From positions 1-27,580 of the IMG/VR virus record IMGVR_UViG_3300008450_000362: a DNA stretch of 27,580 bases. One strand, written 5' to 3'. Under the pieces are notes generated by a model. It worked only from the letters and a program-made list of their open reading frames with translations. It had not been told where the DNA came from and ran no database searches. Both the position numbers and the translations under genes were made by a program. The DNA is from a virus. This document shows, one piece after another, positions 1-5,091 of this stretch (its first letter is position 1; every line of letters starts with the position of its first letter).

Positions 1-197
1 ACGTAGGCGAAGGCGTCGCGGAACATGTAGAGCTCTGCAGAGAGCGCGGCCGGTGCGACCTGGCGCTTGGTGCTGGTGCCGACCTTCACCTCGACGGTAG
101 GCATGTCGATCACGTCGACCAGGTGGCCGTGCTGGTCCAGGATGGCCACCGCACCGGACAGGCCGGGGTCAAAGCCCAGGATGAATTCGCCGCTCAT
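1..197 (-). CDS. RuvC-like Holliday junction resolvase, C-terminus outside window
   Basis: Only the first 65 codons are visible; the gene runs off the left edge. The start FILGFDPGLSGAVAIL followed by a conserved-looking DMPTVEV segment is typical of phage RuvC-fold crossover junction endonucleases, where the Asp in the FDPG motif is the first metal-binding catalytic residue. Family knowledge: these enzymes resolve branched recombination or replication intermediates before packaging. The ATG at 197 overlaps the upstream stop codon by 4 bp (ATGA), so it is probably translationally coupled. It is the last visible gene of the leftward early operon, after the exonuclease and annealing genes, which fits a recombination role. 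The remaining catalytic acidic residues lie outside the window, so activity cannot be judged. Confidence 0.8.
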   Translation of the reverse strand, partial: MSGEFILGFDPGLSGAVAILDQHGHLVDVIDMPTVEVKVGTSTKRQVAPAALSAELYMFRDAFAY

Positions 198-412
198 AGC
201 CAGATCTCCACGCCGTGCTCCTTCATTGCGTTCAGCAGCTGGTCACGGGCCCAGCAGGCGCGCTCGGCCGTGACGGTGTCGTCGCCGTGCTTACACTGCA
301 GCCGCCAGGCCGACTCGAGGCCGGCCACCGCGGCGTGCATCTCCTGGGCCTGCAGGTGGACCTTCTGCTCCAGGATCTCCTCGGGAAGGTTGAACTCGAG
401 AATGACTTTCAT
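194..412 (-). CDS. Small conserved phage protein, 72 aa, unknown function
   Basis: The protein starts MKVILEFNLPEE and has a predicted helical, charged body. This opening resembles a small phage protein family often found beside recombination genes, but I know of no assigned function. It shares 4 bp (ATGA) with the RuvC-like gene downstream and 4 bp with a 27-codon ORF upstream, so the three genes form a tightly coupled string. There are no membrane segments or recognisable catalytic motifs. The two Cys residues (in the LQCKHG and ACWARD segments) are not in a zinc-finger arrangement. Confidence 0.7.
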   Translation of the reverse strand: MKVILEFNLPEEILEQKVHLQAQEMHAAVAGLESAWRLQCKHGDDTVTAERACWARDQLLNAMKEHGVEIWL

Positions 413-492
413 CGCAGTGCCAGCCTCAATGCCAGCATGCGGGTCTTGCCGCTTGCGCGGTGGAATCGGTACAGGCGCCAGATCCTAAGCAT
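409..492 (-). CDS. Very small basic ORF, 27 aa
   Basis: This short ORF fills the 72 bp otherwise empty between its neighbours. Its ATG at 492 overlaps the end of the upstream 92-aa gene, and its TGA (411-409) overlaps the ATG of the 72-aa gene in an ATGA arrangement. The peptide is very basic and hydrophobic, beginning MLRIWRLYRFHRASGK and ending ALRLALR. Similar tiny basic ORFs occur in phage early operons. It may be a real peptide or simply a means of coupling translation across the gap; no function can be assigned. The double overlap is the main evidence. Confidence 0.45.
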   Translation of the reverse strand: MLRIWRLYRFHRASGKTRMLALRLALR

Positions 493-763
493 TAGTGTCT
501 CCTGGGTTAAGTGCTGAGAAGAGCCGCTCATAAACTGCGAGCCCTTCGTCGTTGGTCGGGAGTGTGGATAGGTACTTCAGTGCTGCCTGCGCTGCGTTGA
601 TCAGATCGGACGCTGACGTGCTGGGCGGGTTGACGGCCAGTAGGTCTTTGACTGCTGCATCGAGGCGCGTGCGATCATCATTCCCGCACTCGCACAGGAT
701 CATTGCCTCGAGGGCAAACTTGATGGCTGCTCTGGTTCCGAGGGGCATCAGTTCGTATTGCAT
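485..763 (-). CDS. Hypothetical protein, 92 aa
   Basis: The start at 763 is chosen because AAGGA lies 5 nt upstream of the ATG. The product begins MQYELMPLGTRAAIKF and is mostly helical, with one CxC pair near residue 25 and an acidic C-terminus. I do not recognise the family. Its first 86 bp overlap the 3' end of the winged-helix gene in another frame, which is unusually long for this operon where most overlaps are 4 bp. A later start at the MPLGTRAA methionine is possible but would lose the good ribosome binding site. Confidence 0.6.
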   Translation of the reverse strand: MQYELMPLGTRAAIKFALEAMILCECGNDDRTRLDAAVKDLLAVNPPSTSASDLINAAQAALKYLSTLPTNDEGLAVYERLFSALNPGDTNA

Positions 764-971
764 CTTTTTCCTTTTTTATTGATGTGTAGGTGAGTGCCCG
801 ACCCTTGCGGCCGCGGACTTCAACCAGGCCGTGCTGGTGTAGGTCGGACATGTAATTGCGGACAGTGGCGGTGCAGACCATGAAGCGCTCGGCGATCTCC
901 TGCTGCGTCTTTGGCTTGACGCTCTGCAGCCAGGCCACAATGCGCAGCTGGCGGTCGCTCAACTTCTTCAC
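678..971 (-). CDS. Winged helix-turn-helix DNA-binding protein, 97 aa
   Basis: Residues 1-66 look like a winged helix: KLSDRQLRIVAWLQ (helix 1), TQQEIAERFMVCTATVRNYM (helices 2-3, with TATVRNYM as recognition helix), then GLVEVRGRKGRALTYT as the wing. The layout resembles MarR/LexA-N or replication-terminator type wHTH proteins, so a regulatory or replication-accessory DNA-binding role is likely. The start is GTG at 971, overlapping the exonuclease stop (GTGA). The last 30 residues overlap the next gene in another frame and look less conserved. An A AAA AAG heptamer (771-777 on the complement) lies in frame near the end, but a -1 shift would only add a short tail. Confidence 0.7.
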   Translation of the reverse strand: MKKLSDRQLRIVAWLQSVKPKTQQEIAERFMVCTATVRNYMSDLHQHGLVEVRGRKGRALTYTSIKKEKDAIRTDAPRNQSSHQVCPRGNDPVRVRE

Positions 972-2107
972 TTGAGCGCCTCCAGCGCCTTCAGGTCGAA
1001 CTTCTTCTGCACCTTCTTGCTGGTGGGCTTGACGACCAGGTCCTCCGGCTTGGTGCAGATCTCATCGAGGCCGTCCAGGGCCGACTTGACGATCGTTGCG
1101 CCAAACTCCTGCTTGATCGCATCGACCATGCTGTCGGCCACAAACTGCGGCAGGGCCGCGGCGAGCTCGGCGCTCGAGTAGTGGCCAGGACCATTGCGGA
1201 ACGTCTTGCCGCTGTGCTTGTGCCGGTACTCGACGAAGTTCTCGCCACCGTCGACAGGCTCAGCGAAGGGCACCAGGGCCGGGATCAGCAAGTGATCCTG
1301 GCACCCGGCACGCTGCGCCTGGCTGTCGATCGCCTTGCTGTGCTGGCCACAATGCCATGCGCCATTCTCAACGGGCGAGGCATGGCAACAGGTGCGGCAG
1401 TTCATGTCGGCCACCCGCTCGCCGTGGCACAGAGCGTGAAATGAGCACATCTTGCAGACCCAGTGCGCTGGGTCCTCAGACACCCGCTGGGGCGGCTCAG
1501 TGGCGTCGATGATGGCCTGGGCCCGGCGCATCAGCACGTCGAAGTCGGTCTGGTCGAACTTGACCCACTCGCTGTAGATGTCGTCCGTCTCTTTACACAC
1601 GGCCAGGTAGAGCGCACGCTCGACGCCCATCAGGCCCATGTAGAGGGTCATCTGGGCGTAGTGCTGGGGCTTGGCGCCGTCGACGCCCTTGGCCTTGAGC
1701 TCAGCAAAGCTGCGGGTGTTGTGCGTCTTGCACTCAAGCACGGCCCAGCTCTTGGGCGCCTCGGGGAACCCGCAGCCCATGCCGTCCAGGCTGCCGCCCA
1801 GGTGGCCATTGCAGCCGCTTACGCGGAGCTGGTCACCCGTGGTGGGGTCGACATCGTAGAGCTCGATGCCAAGCGCCTTGATCTCCTCGATGAGCCGGAT
1901 CTCCTCGCGCCTGCCCGTGTCGAACAGGCGCAGCATCCGGCCATCAAAGTCGGGCTTTTTCGCCCAGCGCCAGTGCAGCCAGACGTTGCGATCGCACCCG
2001 TGGCCCAGGATCGAGCAGCCCAGGTGGTCGCGGTGATCCTGGGGCTGCTTGCCGTGCCACTGGATGATGGCCTGGGCAGTCGTGTGCTGGCTCTCAGGCA
2101 GCAGCAT
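968..2107 (-). CDS. Cas4/AddB-type iron-sulphur PD-(D/E)XK exonuclease, 379 aa
   Basis: The nuclease core is visible: GGSLDGMG supplies Asp108 and AVLECKTH supplies Glu125 and Lys127, the PD-(D/E)XK triad. Cys38 (in GHGCDRNVWLHWRWA) plus Cys218, Cys221 and Cys227 (C-x2-C-x5-C) match the N-terminal-one, C-terminal-three cysteine pattern that holds a 4Fe-4S cluster in AddB and Cas4 nucleases. A second cysteine cluster (CRTCCHAS...WHC) follows. Family knowledge: such enzymes process DNA ends to make single strands. Here it follows the Sak4-like and DUF669 genes and probably supplies ssDNA for annealing. ATG at 2107 overlaps the DUF669 stop by 4 bp (ATGA). There are no CRISPR genes nearby, so it is not an adaptation Cas4. 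The C-terminal third (290-379) is of unclear function. Confidence 0.82.
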   Translation of the reverse strand: MLLPESQHTTAQAIIQWHGKQPQDHRDHLGCSILGHGCDRNVWLHWRWAKKPDFDGRMLRLFDTGRREEIRLIEEIKALGIELYDVDPTTGDQLRVSGCNGHLGGSLDGMGCGFPEAPKSWAVLECKTHNTRSFAELKAKGVDGAKPQHYAQMTLYMGLMGVERALYLAVCKETDDIYSEWVKFDQTDFDVLMRRAQAIIDATEPPQRVSEDPAHWVCKMCSFHALCHGERVADMNCRTCCHASPVENGAWHCGQHSKAIDSQAQRAGCQDHLLIPALVPFAEPVDGGENFVEYRHKHSGKTFRNGPGHYSSAELAAALPQFVADSMVDAIKQEFGATIVKSALDGLDEICTKPEDLVVKPTSKKVQKKFDLKALEALK

Positions 2108-2574
2108 CAGCGCTTCTCCCAGGGCTTTGCAGACGCTTTGGGTGTAGCGCTAGGCGCTACAGCGGCCGGCTTGCTGACCATGCCCTCGAGCTTGCTGTAG
2201 CCCATGACGCGGTTGCGCTCAGGGTCCTTTTTATCAATGCCGACATCGATGCCCAGAGGGATGTCGTGCAGCTGCTCGGTGTCGCTGAGCTTGTCGACGC
2301 CGCAGGCAAAGCAAAGCGCGGCGAGCTCACTGCGGCCAATGTCCTCAGCCTGCTTGTTGGGGTTGCTGACGTTAATGTTCTGCCAGACGCGGCGGTTGGC
2401 GAACTCGCCCTCGATGATCTGAAACGTGACGGCGATGTATTGGCCGTCGCCCTTCTGGGTCGTCTTGACATCAGAGTCCATGACGACGGCTGTGTAGTGG
2501 CCCTTGGGCAGGGGGCCGTAAGACGTGGGTGCGGCGGGGGTGACTTGCGTTGCGTCGAAGTTAAAGCCAGGCAT
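2107..2574 (-). CDS. DUF669 family protein, possible ssDNA-binding partner, 155 aa
   Basis: The start at 2574 is fixed by AAAGGAG eight nt upstream; a longer in-frame reading would run into the Sak4-like gene. The product begins MPGFNFDATQV and contains LPKGHYTAVV, GQYIAVTFQIIEG, NRRVWQNINVSN and GRSELAALCFACG, which are the hallmarks of phage DUF669 proteins: a beta-rich core followed by a Pro/Ala-rich tail ending KPWEKR. The function of DUF669 is not established. Such genes sit next to Sak4-like ATPases, and Sak4 annealing is known to be stimulated by a cognate SSB, so an SSB-like role is a reasonable inference. Cytoplasmic, in the leftward early operon. Confidence 0.75.
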   Translation of the reverse strand: MPGFNFDATQVTPAAPTSYGPLPKGHYTAVVMDSDVKTTQKGDGQYIAVTFQIIEGEFANRRVWQNINVSNPNKQAEDIGRSELAALCFACGVDKLSDTEQLHDIPLGIDVGIDKKDPERNRVMGYSKLEGMVSKPAAVAPSATPKASAKPWEKR

Positions 2575-2593
2575 TGATTGCTCCTTTGGTTGG

Positions 2594-3325
2594 TTATGCT
2601 GCGAGGCCTGCAGCGAAGGCTTCCCATGACAGGGGAATCGAGTCGGCGAGGCTGTAGCGATTCTTGGCCTGGTAGGCCGGCCTCTCTGACGTAAACAGCA
2701 GGCGCTCGCCGGTGCTGACACCGCGGGCGACTGTCTTGTTAAATCCGACGTCGTCCTTGCGTACGATCGTCTTGTAGTTCGCAAACAGGACCGCGTCAGC
2801 CCACTCGCGCACCAGGGCGCTGGCACGCTCCTGCAGCTTGAGCTGGTAGCGGTCGTAGGGCTCTGTCTCTGGGGAGTCAAAGCGCTTGATCTGGCAGTGC
2901 GCGATCAGCACGACGGCCATGCTCTTGTCATTGCGTAAGGCGTTAAGGCCGGCCAGGATCTCGCGCCAGCGCTCTGCAGCGATCACGGCGCCCTTGCCGT
3001 AGGCCAGGTCCTTGGCGTCATACTTCGACTCGATCTCTTTCCAGATTAGGTTGTCAAGCCAGTCCAGGCTATCGAGTACGACGGTGCCGAATTCATGCGA
3101 CTCCTGGTAGAGGGTGCCGATGGCCTCCATCACCTCGGCCGTGCTGGTGGCCAGCGGAAAGTGATCGACAGCGAGGGAGCCCAGGCCGTCCTCAGTGCAG
3201 ATGAAGATCGGGCTGGGGGCGCCGGCTGCAAAGGTGGACTTGCCGATGCCCTCGACGCCGTAGACGACAACGCGGGGCGCAGCGATGGCGTCATTACGCC
3301 GGATTGATTTGAGATTGAATGCCAT
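2594..3325 (-). CDS. Sak4-like RecA-fold ATPase, single-strand annealing protein, 243 aa
   Basis: Residues 18-31 read RVVVYGVEGIGKST, a Walker A motif (G23-T31), and FGTVVLDSLDWL carries the Walker B Asp85. A polar strand (MAVVLIAHCQIKRF) follows, as in the AAA_24/Sak4 group of remote RecA homologues in phages. Family knowledge: Sak4 anneals single strands with help from an SSB and promotes phage recombination. Placement ahead of DUF669, an exonuclease and a RuvC-like resolvase completes a recombination module. Start ATG at 3325 is the first Met of the conserved MAFNLKSIRR opening. There is a 19-bp gap to DUF669. It could equally be annotated simply as AAA ATPase; the annealing role is by homology. 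Confidence 0.82.
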   Translation of the reverse strand: MAFNLKSIRRNDAIAAPRVVVYGVEGIGKSTFAAGAPSPIFICTEDGLGSLAVDHFPLATSTAEVMEAIGTLYQESHEFGTVVLDSLDWLDNLIWKEIESKYDAKDLAYGKGAVIAAERWREILAGLNALRNDKSMAVVLIAHCQIKRFDSPETEPYDRYQLKLQERASALVREWADAVLFANYKTIVRKDDVGFNKTVARGVSTGERLLFTSERPAYQAKNRYSLADSIPLSWEAFAAGLAA

Positions 3326-3338
3326 GTGGTGCGGTCCT

Positions 3339-3719
3339 TTAGGGTTGTAGTTCGATGGTCACGCCAGTCTTGGCCGGCTTGACGGTGACGGCGGCAGCAA
3401 TCTGCTGCCAGAGGTCGGGGCGCGTGGCGCGGATCTTCTTAAGCGCTGTCTCGTCGGCTTTGGTTTCGACCTTGATTGGCTTGGCCTCGTCGGGCCAGGC
3501 CATGACGAGCTTCTGCAGGGCGTCCACGTTGACCTTGTAAGACAGCTTCCCGGTGGTGGTGATGACTAGGCCGGAGGGGAGGTGCGTGGTGCAGCTGCCT
3601 TCCTCCCTGACGTCAATCAGAGCGCAGAGCTCTTCCTCGATGCGAATGCGCTTGGCGTTGGCTTCCTGCTCCTCGCGCTTCGCGGCGAGCCAAAGGTTCG
3701 CCAGTTCGTTCACGTTCAT
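3339..3719 (-). CDS. Conserved phage protein, 126 aa, unknown function
   Basis: The protein begins MNVNELANLWLAAKREEQEANAKRIRIEEEL, a charged helix, then a beta segment LVITTTGKLSYKVNV, and ends with TKADETALKKIRATRPDLW and VKPAKTGVTIELQP. This order (helix, KLSYKVD-like strand, KADE...RPDLW, PAKTGV) recurs in phages directly upstream of Sak4-like genes, so a DNA metabolism accessory role is plausible but unproven. AGGAG precedes the ATG by about 7 nt. It lies 13 bp upstream of the Sak4-like gene. No catalytic motif is visible. Confidence 0.7.
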   Translation of the reverse strand: MNVNELANLWLAAKREEQEANAKRIRIEEELCALIDVREEGSCTTHLPSGLVITTTGKLSYKVNVDALQKLVMAWPDEAKPIKVETKADETALKKIRATRPDLWQQIAAAVTVKPAKTGVTIELQP

Positions 3720-3764
3720 GCAATGCTCCTGTGGTGGGGTTAAGACAGCGTGTTGTGTAAAGCT

Positions 3765-3890
3765 CTACAGCGTGTGCAAGCGGATGTCGCCAGTGCCTAC
3801 CAGGTAAACGATGGCCAGCAGGCAGCCGACAGCGAAAGCAATGCCGCAAGCCAGCAGCTGCTCGACGATTATTTCAATGAGGCGTTCCAT
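3765..3890 (-). CDS. Small single-span membrane protein, 41 aa
   Basis: The start at 3890 has GGAGC about 8 nt upstream. The product MERLIEIIVEQLLACG then AFAVGCLLAIVYLVG is one hydrophobic helix (about residues 8-33) with a short polar tail, so it is probably an inner-membrane protein. It is the first gene after the leftward promoter. First-expressed small membrane proteins in temperate phages can act in superinfection exclusion or host takeover, but nothing in the sequence proves that. A longer reading frame extends upstream to about 4199, but it would run through the promoter/operator and the repressor gene and is unlikely. Confidence 0.55.
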   Translation of the reverse strand: MERLIEIIVEQLLACGIAFAVGCLLAIVYLVGTGDIRLHTL

Positions 3891-3925
3891 GTATGGGCTC
3901 CGTTGATGCGTTGTGTGTGATGCGA

Positions 3926-3953
3926 ATGATAATGAGCGTTGCGAAAATCGCAA
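3926..3953 (-). promoter_or_regulatory. Leftward early promoter PL
   Basis: On the complement, TTGCGA (3953-3948) is followed after 16 bp by TATCAT (3931-3926). The -35 hexamer is one arm of the palindromic operator at 3939-3953, so repressor binding would block it. It would drive the 41-aa membrane protein and the recombination operon. Confidence 0.5.
3939..3953. promoter_or_regulatory. Perfect 15-bp palindromic operator (OL candidate)
   Basis: TTGCGA-AAA-TCGCAA is a perfect inverted repeat with 3-bp centre, placed over the -35 region of PL. A degenerate match, TTGTTGTAATCGCAA, lies at 4640-4654 over the -10 regions of PR and PRM. Binding by the repressor or Cro is an inference. Confidence 0.55.
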
Positions 3954-3968
3954 TGACATTGGCATATG

Positions 3969-4004
3969 AAAAACCCTAGTGTCTTGAAAAAACAACACGT
4001 TAGG
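3969..4004 (-). terminator. Possible terminator after the repressor gene
   Basis: On the complement, arms CCTA..GTGT (4004-3995 with a 2-nt bulge) and ACACTAGG (3982-3975) enclose a T-rich loop and are followed by GTTTTT (3974-3969). The stem is interrupted, so this is a weak call. It sits 8 bp past the repressor stop codon. Confidence 0.35.
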
Positions 4005-4011
4005 ATTCTCG

Positions 4012-4596
4012 CTAGACGGGCTTAACCCACAGCACTGGCGCTGCCCACGCGAGTGACTGGTTCTCGATGATCTCGGTGCTGTTGCCGACCAGGTTGTAGG
4101 TGCCTGCCTTGTAGCCGCGGCGCAAGTGCGCCAGGTAGGACTTGCCTGTTGCGCTGGTGCAGATGGCCAGGTGGTCGACGACAGCATCGGGATCCTCATG
4201 TGTGCCGCTCACAAAGAACAGCCAGCCATCAGACAGGTCGTTGACGGCGCGACGCTGCAGTGCGTAGGAGTGGTCAGGCAGATCTGCTGGCCCCTCAATG
4301 CGGTCGTGCGTGCCGGCCGGCAGTGGCGTGACGACGCCCAGGCCATCGATGTATCCGACGATTGGCGTGCGCTTGACGTCGTCAGTGATTGCCACGCCCA
4401 GCTGACGCAGCAGCTCTGTGGCCTTCACGCCGAGCAGGTCAGCCATCTGGCGCGCCTCCTCATTCGTCATGCGACGTTGGCCACGCAGCGCAAGTGAAAC
4501 AGCGGCCGGGTCCAGGTTCATCAGCTTAGCCAGCTGGCGCTGCGAAAGCTGCTTATCCGCAAGGCGCGCTCTAAACCATTGTGTGTTCACGTTCAT
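4012..4596 (-). CDS. Phage repressor, HTH plus degenerate S24-like domain, 194 aa
   Basis: The start at 4596 is preceded by GAGGA 10 nt upstream; an upstream in-frame region would cross PRM. Residues 17-39 are an HTH_3 helix-turn-helix (LSQRQLAKLMNLD, then AAVSLALRG). Residues 78-194 look like the beta fold of LexA/CI S24 proteins: TPIVGYIDG, a strand YALQRRAVNDLSDGWLFFV where the catalytic GDSM would sit, and SYLAHLRRGYKAGTYNLV where the VKRL lysine would sit. Neither the Ser nor the Lys is present. Thus it probably dimerises through this domain but cannot self-cleave with RecA. It is divergent from the Cro-like gene, with overlapping promoters and a shared operator between them. Confidence 0.8.
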   Translation of the reverse strand: MNVNTQWFRARLADKQLSQRQLAKLMNLDPAAVSLALRGQRRMTNEEARQMADLLGVKATELLRQLGVAITDDVKRTPIVGYIDGLGVVTPLPAGTHDRIEGPADLPDHSYALQRRAVNDLSDGWLFFVSGTHEDPDAVVDHLAICTSATGKSYLAHLRRGYKAGTYNLVGNSTEIIENQSLAWAAPVLWVKPV

Positions 4597-4619
4597 CGCA
4601 TTGTTTTCCTCGTTACGCG

Positions 4620-4649
4620 TTGACAAAAGCCCAAGGTTGTTGTTGTAAT
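4620..4649 (+). promoter_or_regulatory. Rightward early promoter PR
   Basis: TTGACA (4620-4625), an 18-bp spacer and TGTAAT (4644-4649), running into CGCAAAA. It points to the Cro-like gene at 4694. Its -10 overlaps the -10 of PRM and the operator half-site AATCGCAA. Confidence 0.65.
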
Positions 4650-4654
4650 CGCAA
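4640..4654. promoter_or_regulatory. Operator-like site (OR candidate)
   Basis: TTGTTGTAATCGCAA matches the perfect palindrome at 3939-3953 at 11 of 15 positions, with one arm (TCGCAA) intact. It overlaps the -10 elements of PR and PRM, a location that would allow one protein to control both. Confidence 0.4.
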
Positions 4655-4671
4655 AAACCCCACCAAGTCAA
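4642..4671 (-). promoter_or_regulatory. Repressor promoter PRM
   Basis: On the complement, TTGACT (4671-4666), 18-bp spacer and TACAAC (4647-4642). It is positioned 45 bp upstream of the repressor start and overlaps PR back to back. Confidence 0.45.
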
Positions 4672-4693
4672 GCCCATCGGAGCCTTATTTTCT

Positions 4694-4948
4694 ATGTCCA
4701 AAGCCGGTCACCCCCAAATAAATTGTGAAAAGCCCGCCGCTGACGTTGCAGCGGCCTTCGGTGGCACCAGGCGCCTATCCCAGGTCGCTGGTGTCGACGC
4801 CTCTACTGTCAGTCGGTGGTGCGCACCGGTCGAGAAGGGGGGGACAGGGGGCAACATCCCCCAGCGCTACTGGCCGAAGATTCTGCGGGCAGCGAAAGCA
4901 AATGATTTGAGCATTGACATTCACAAACTGTCAGGGATCACCTTATGA
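4694..4948 (+). CDS. Cro-like helix-turn-helix regulator, 84 aa
   Basis: Residues 16-43 (DVAAAFGGTRRLSQVAG, then DASTVSRWC) form a helix-turn-helix of the kind seen in small phage Cro/CII-like proteins, followed by GGNIPQRYWPKILRAAKAN, a tail typical of phage Cro-like regulators in proteobacteria. It probably opposes the repressor at the shared operator after induction. It is the first gene from PR and overlaps the next ORF by 4 bp (ATGA). The ribosome site is weak (GGAG 13 nt upstream). A run of G at 4837-4843 followed by ACAGGGGG resembles the GGGGACA repeats further right, probably by chance. Confidence 0.8.
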   Translation: MSKAGHPQINCEKPAADVAAAFGGTRRLSQVAGVDASTVSRWCAPVEKGGTGGNIPQRYWPKILRAAKANDLSIDIHKLSGITL

Positions 4949-5091
4949 ATAATGTGTACAAATTAGAGGAATCTGACTTCCCGCTGACGAGTGACGGCGT
5001 TTGGCCATTTCCGTCGGAAAATAAACTGCCTGACACGCAGCCGAAGACTCTGCAGGAGAGCCTCGACTCGCTCCCTGACGCGCCGTTCTAA
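4945..5091 (+). CDS. Small acidic protein with SSB-tip-like end, 48 aa
   Basis: The ORF is coupled on both sides: its ATG overlaps the Cro stop (ATGA) and its TAA overlaps the helicase ATG (TAATG). The product MNNVYKLEESDFPLTSDG.. is acidic (9 Asp/Glu against 3 Lys) and ends ESLDSLPDAPF. That ending resembles the acidic C-terminal tip of bacterial SSB proteins (consensus near DDDIPF), which docks replication and repair enzymes. There is no OB fold, so it is not itself an SSB. Its position just before the primase-helicase gene would suit a replication adaptor or SSB-tip mimic. This is an inference; chance resemblance is possible. Confidence 0.6.
   Translation: MNNVYKLEESDFPLTSDGVWPFPSENKLPDTQPKTLQESLDSLPDAPF

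Noticed and set aside
968-2107. CRISPR-adaptation Cas4
   Set aside because: There is no repeat array and no cas1 or cas2; the gene belongs to a phage recombination cassette.
1463-2200. Open frame of 245 codons on the plus strand over the exonuclease gene
   Set aside because: The opposite strand carries the PD-(D/E)XK and cysteine motifs; this frame is a codon-bias shadow.
4837-4862. G-run with GGGGACAGGGGG in the cro gene as an extra iteron
   Set aside because: It encodes the conserved-looking EKGGTGGNIP segment and is far from the repeat cluster, so chance is the simpler explanation.
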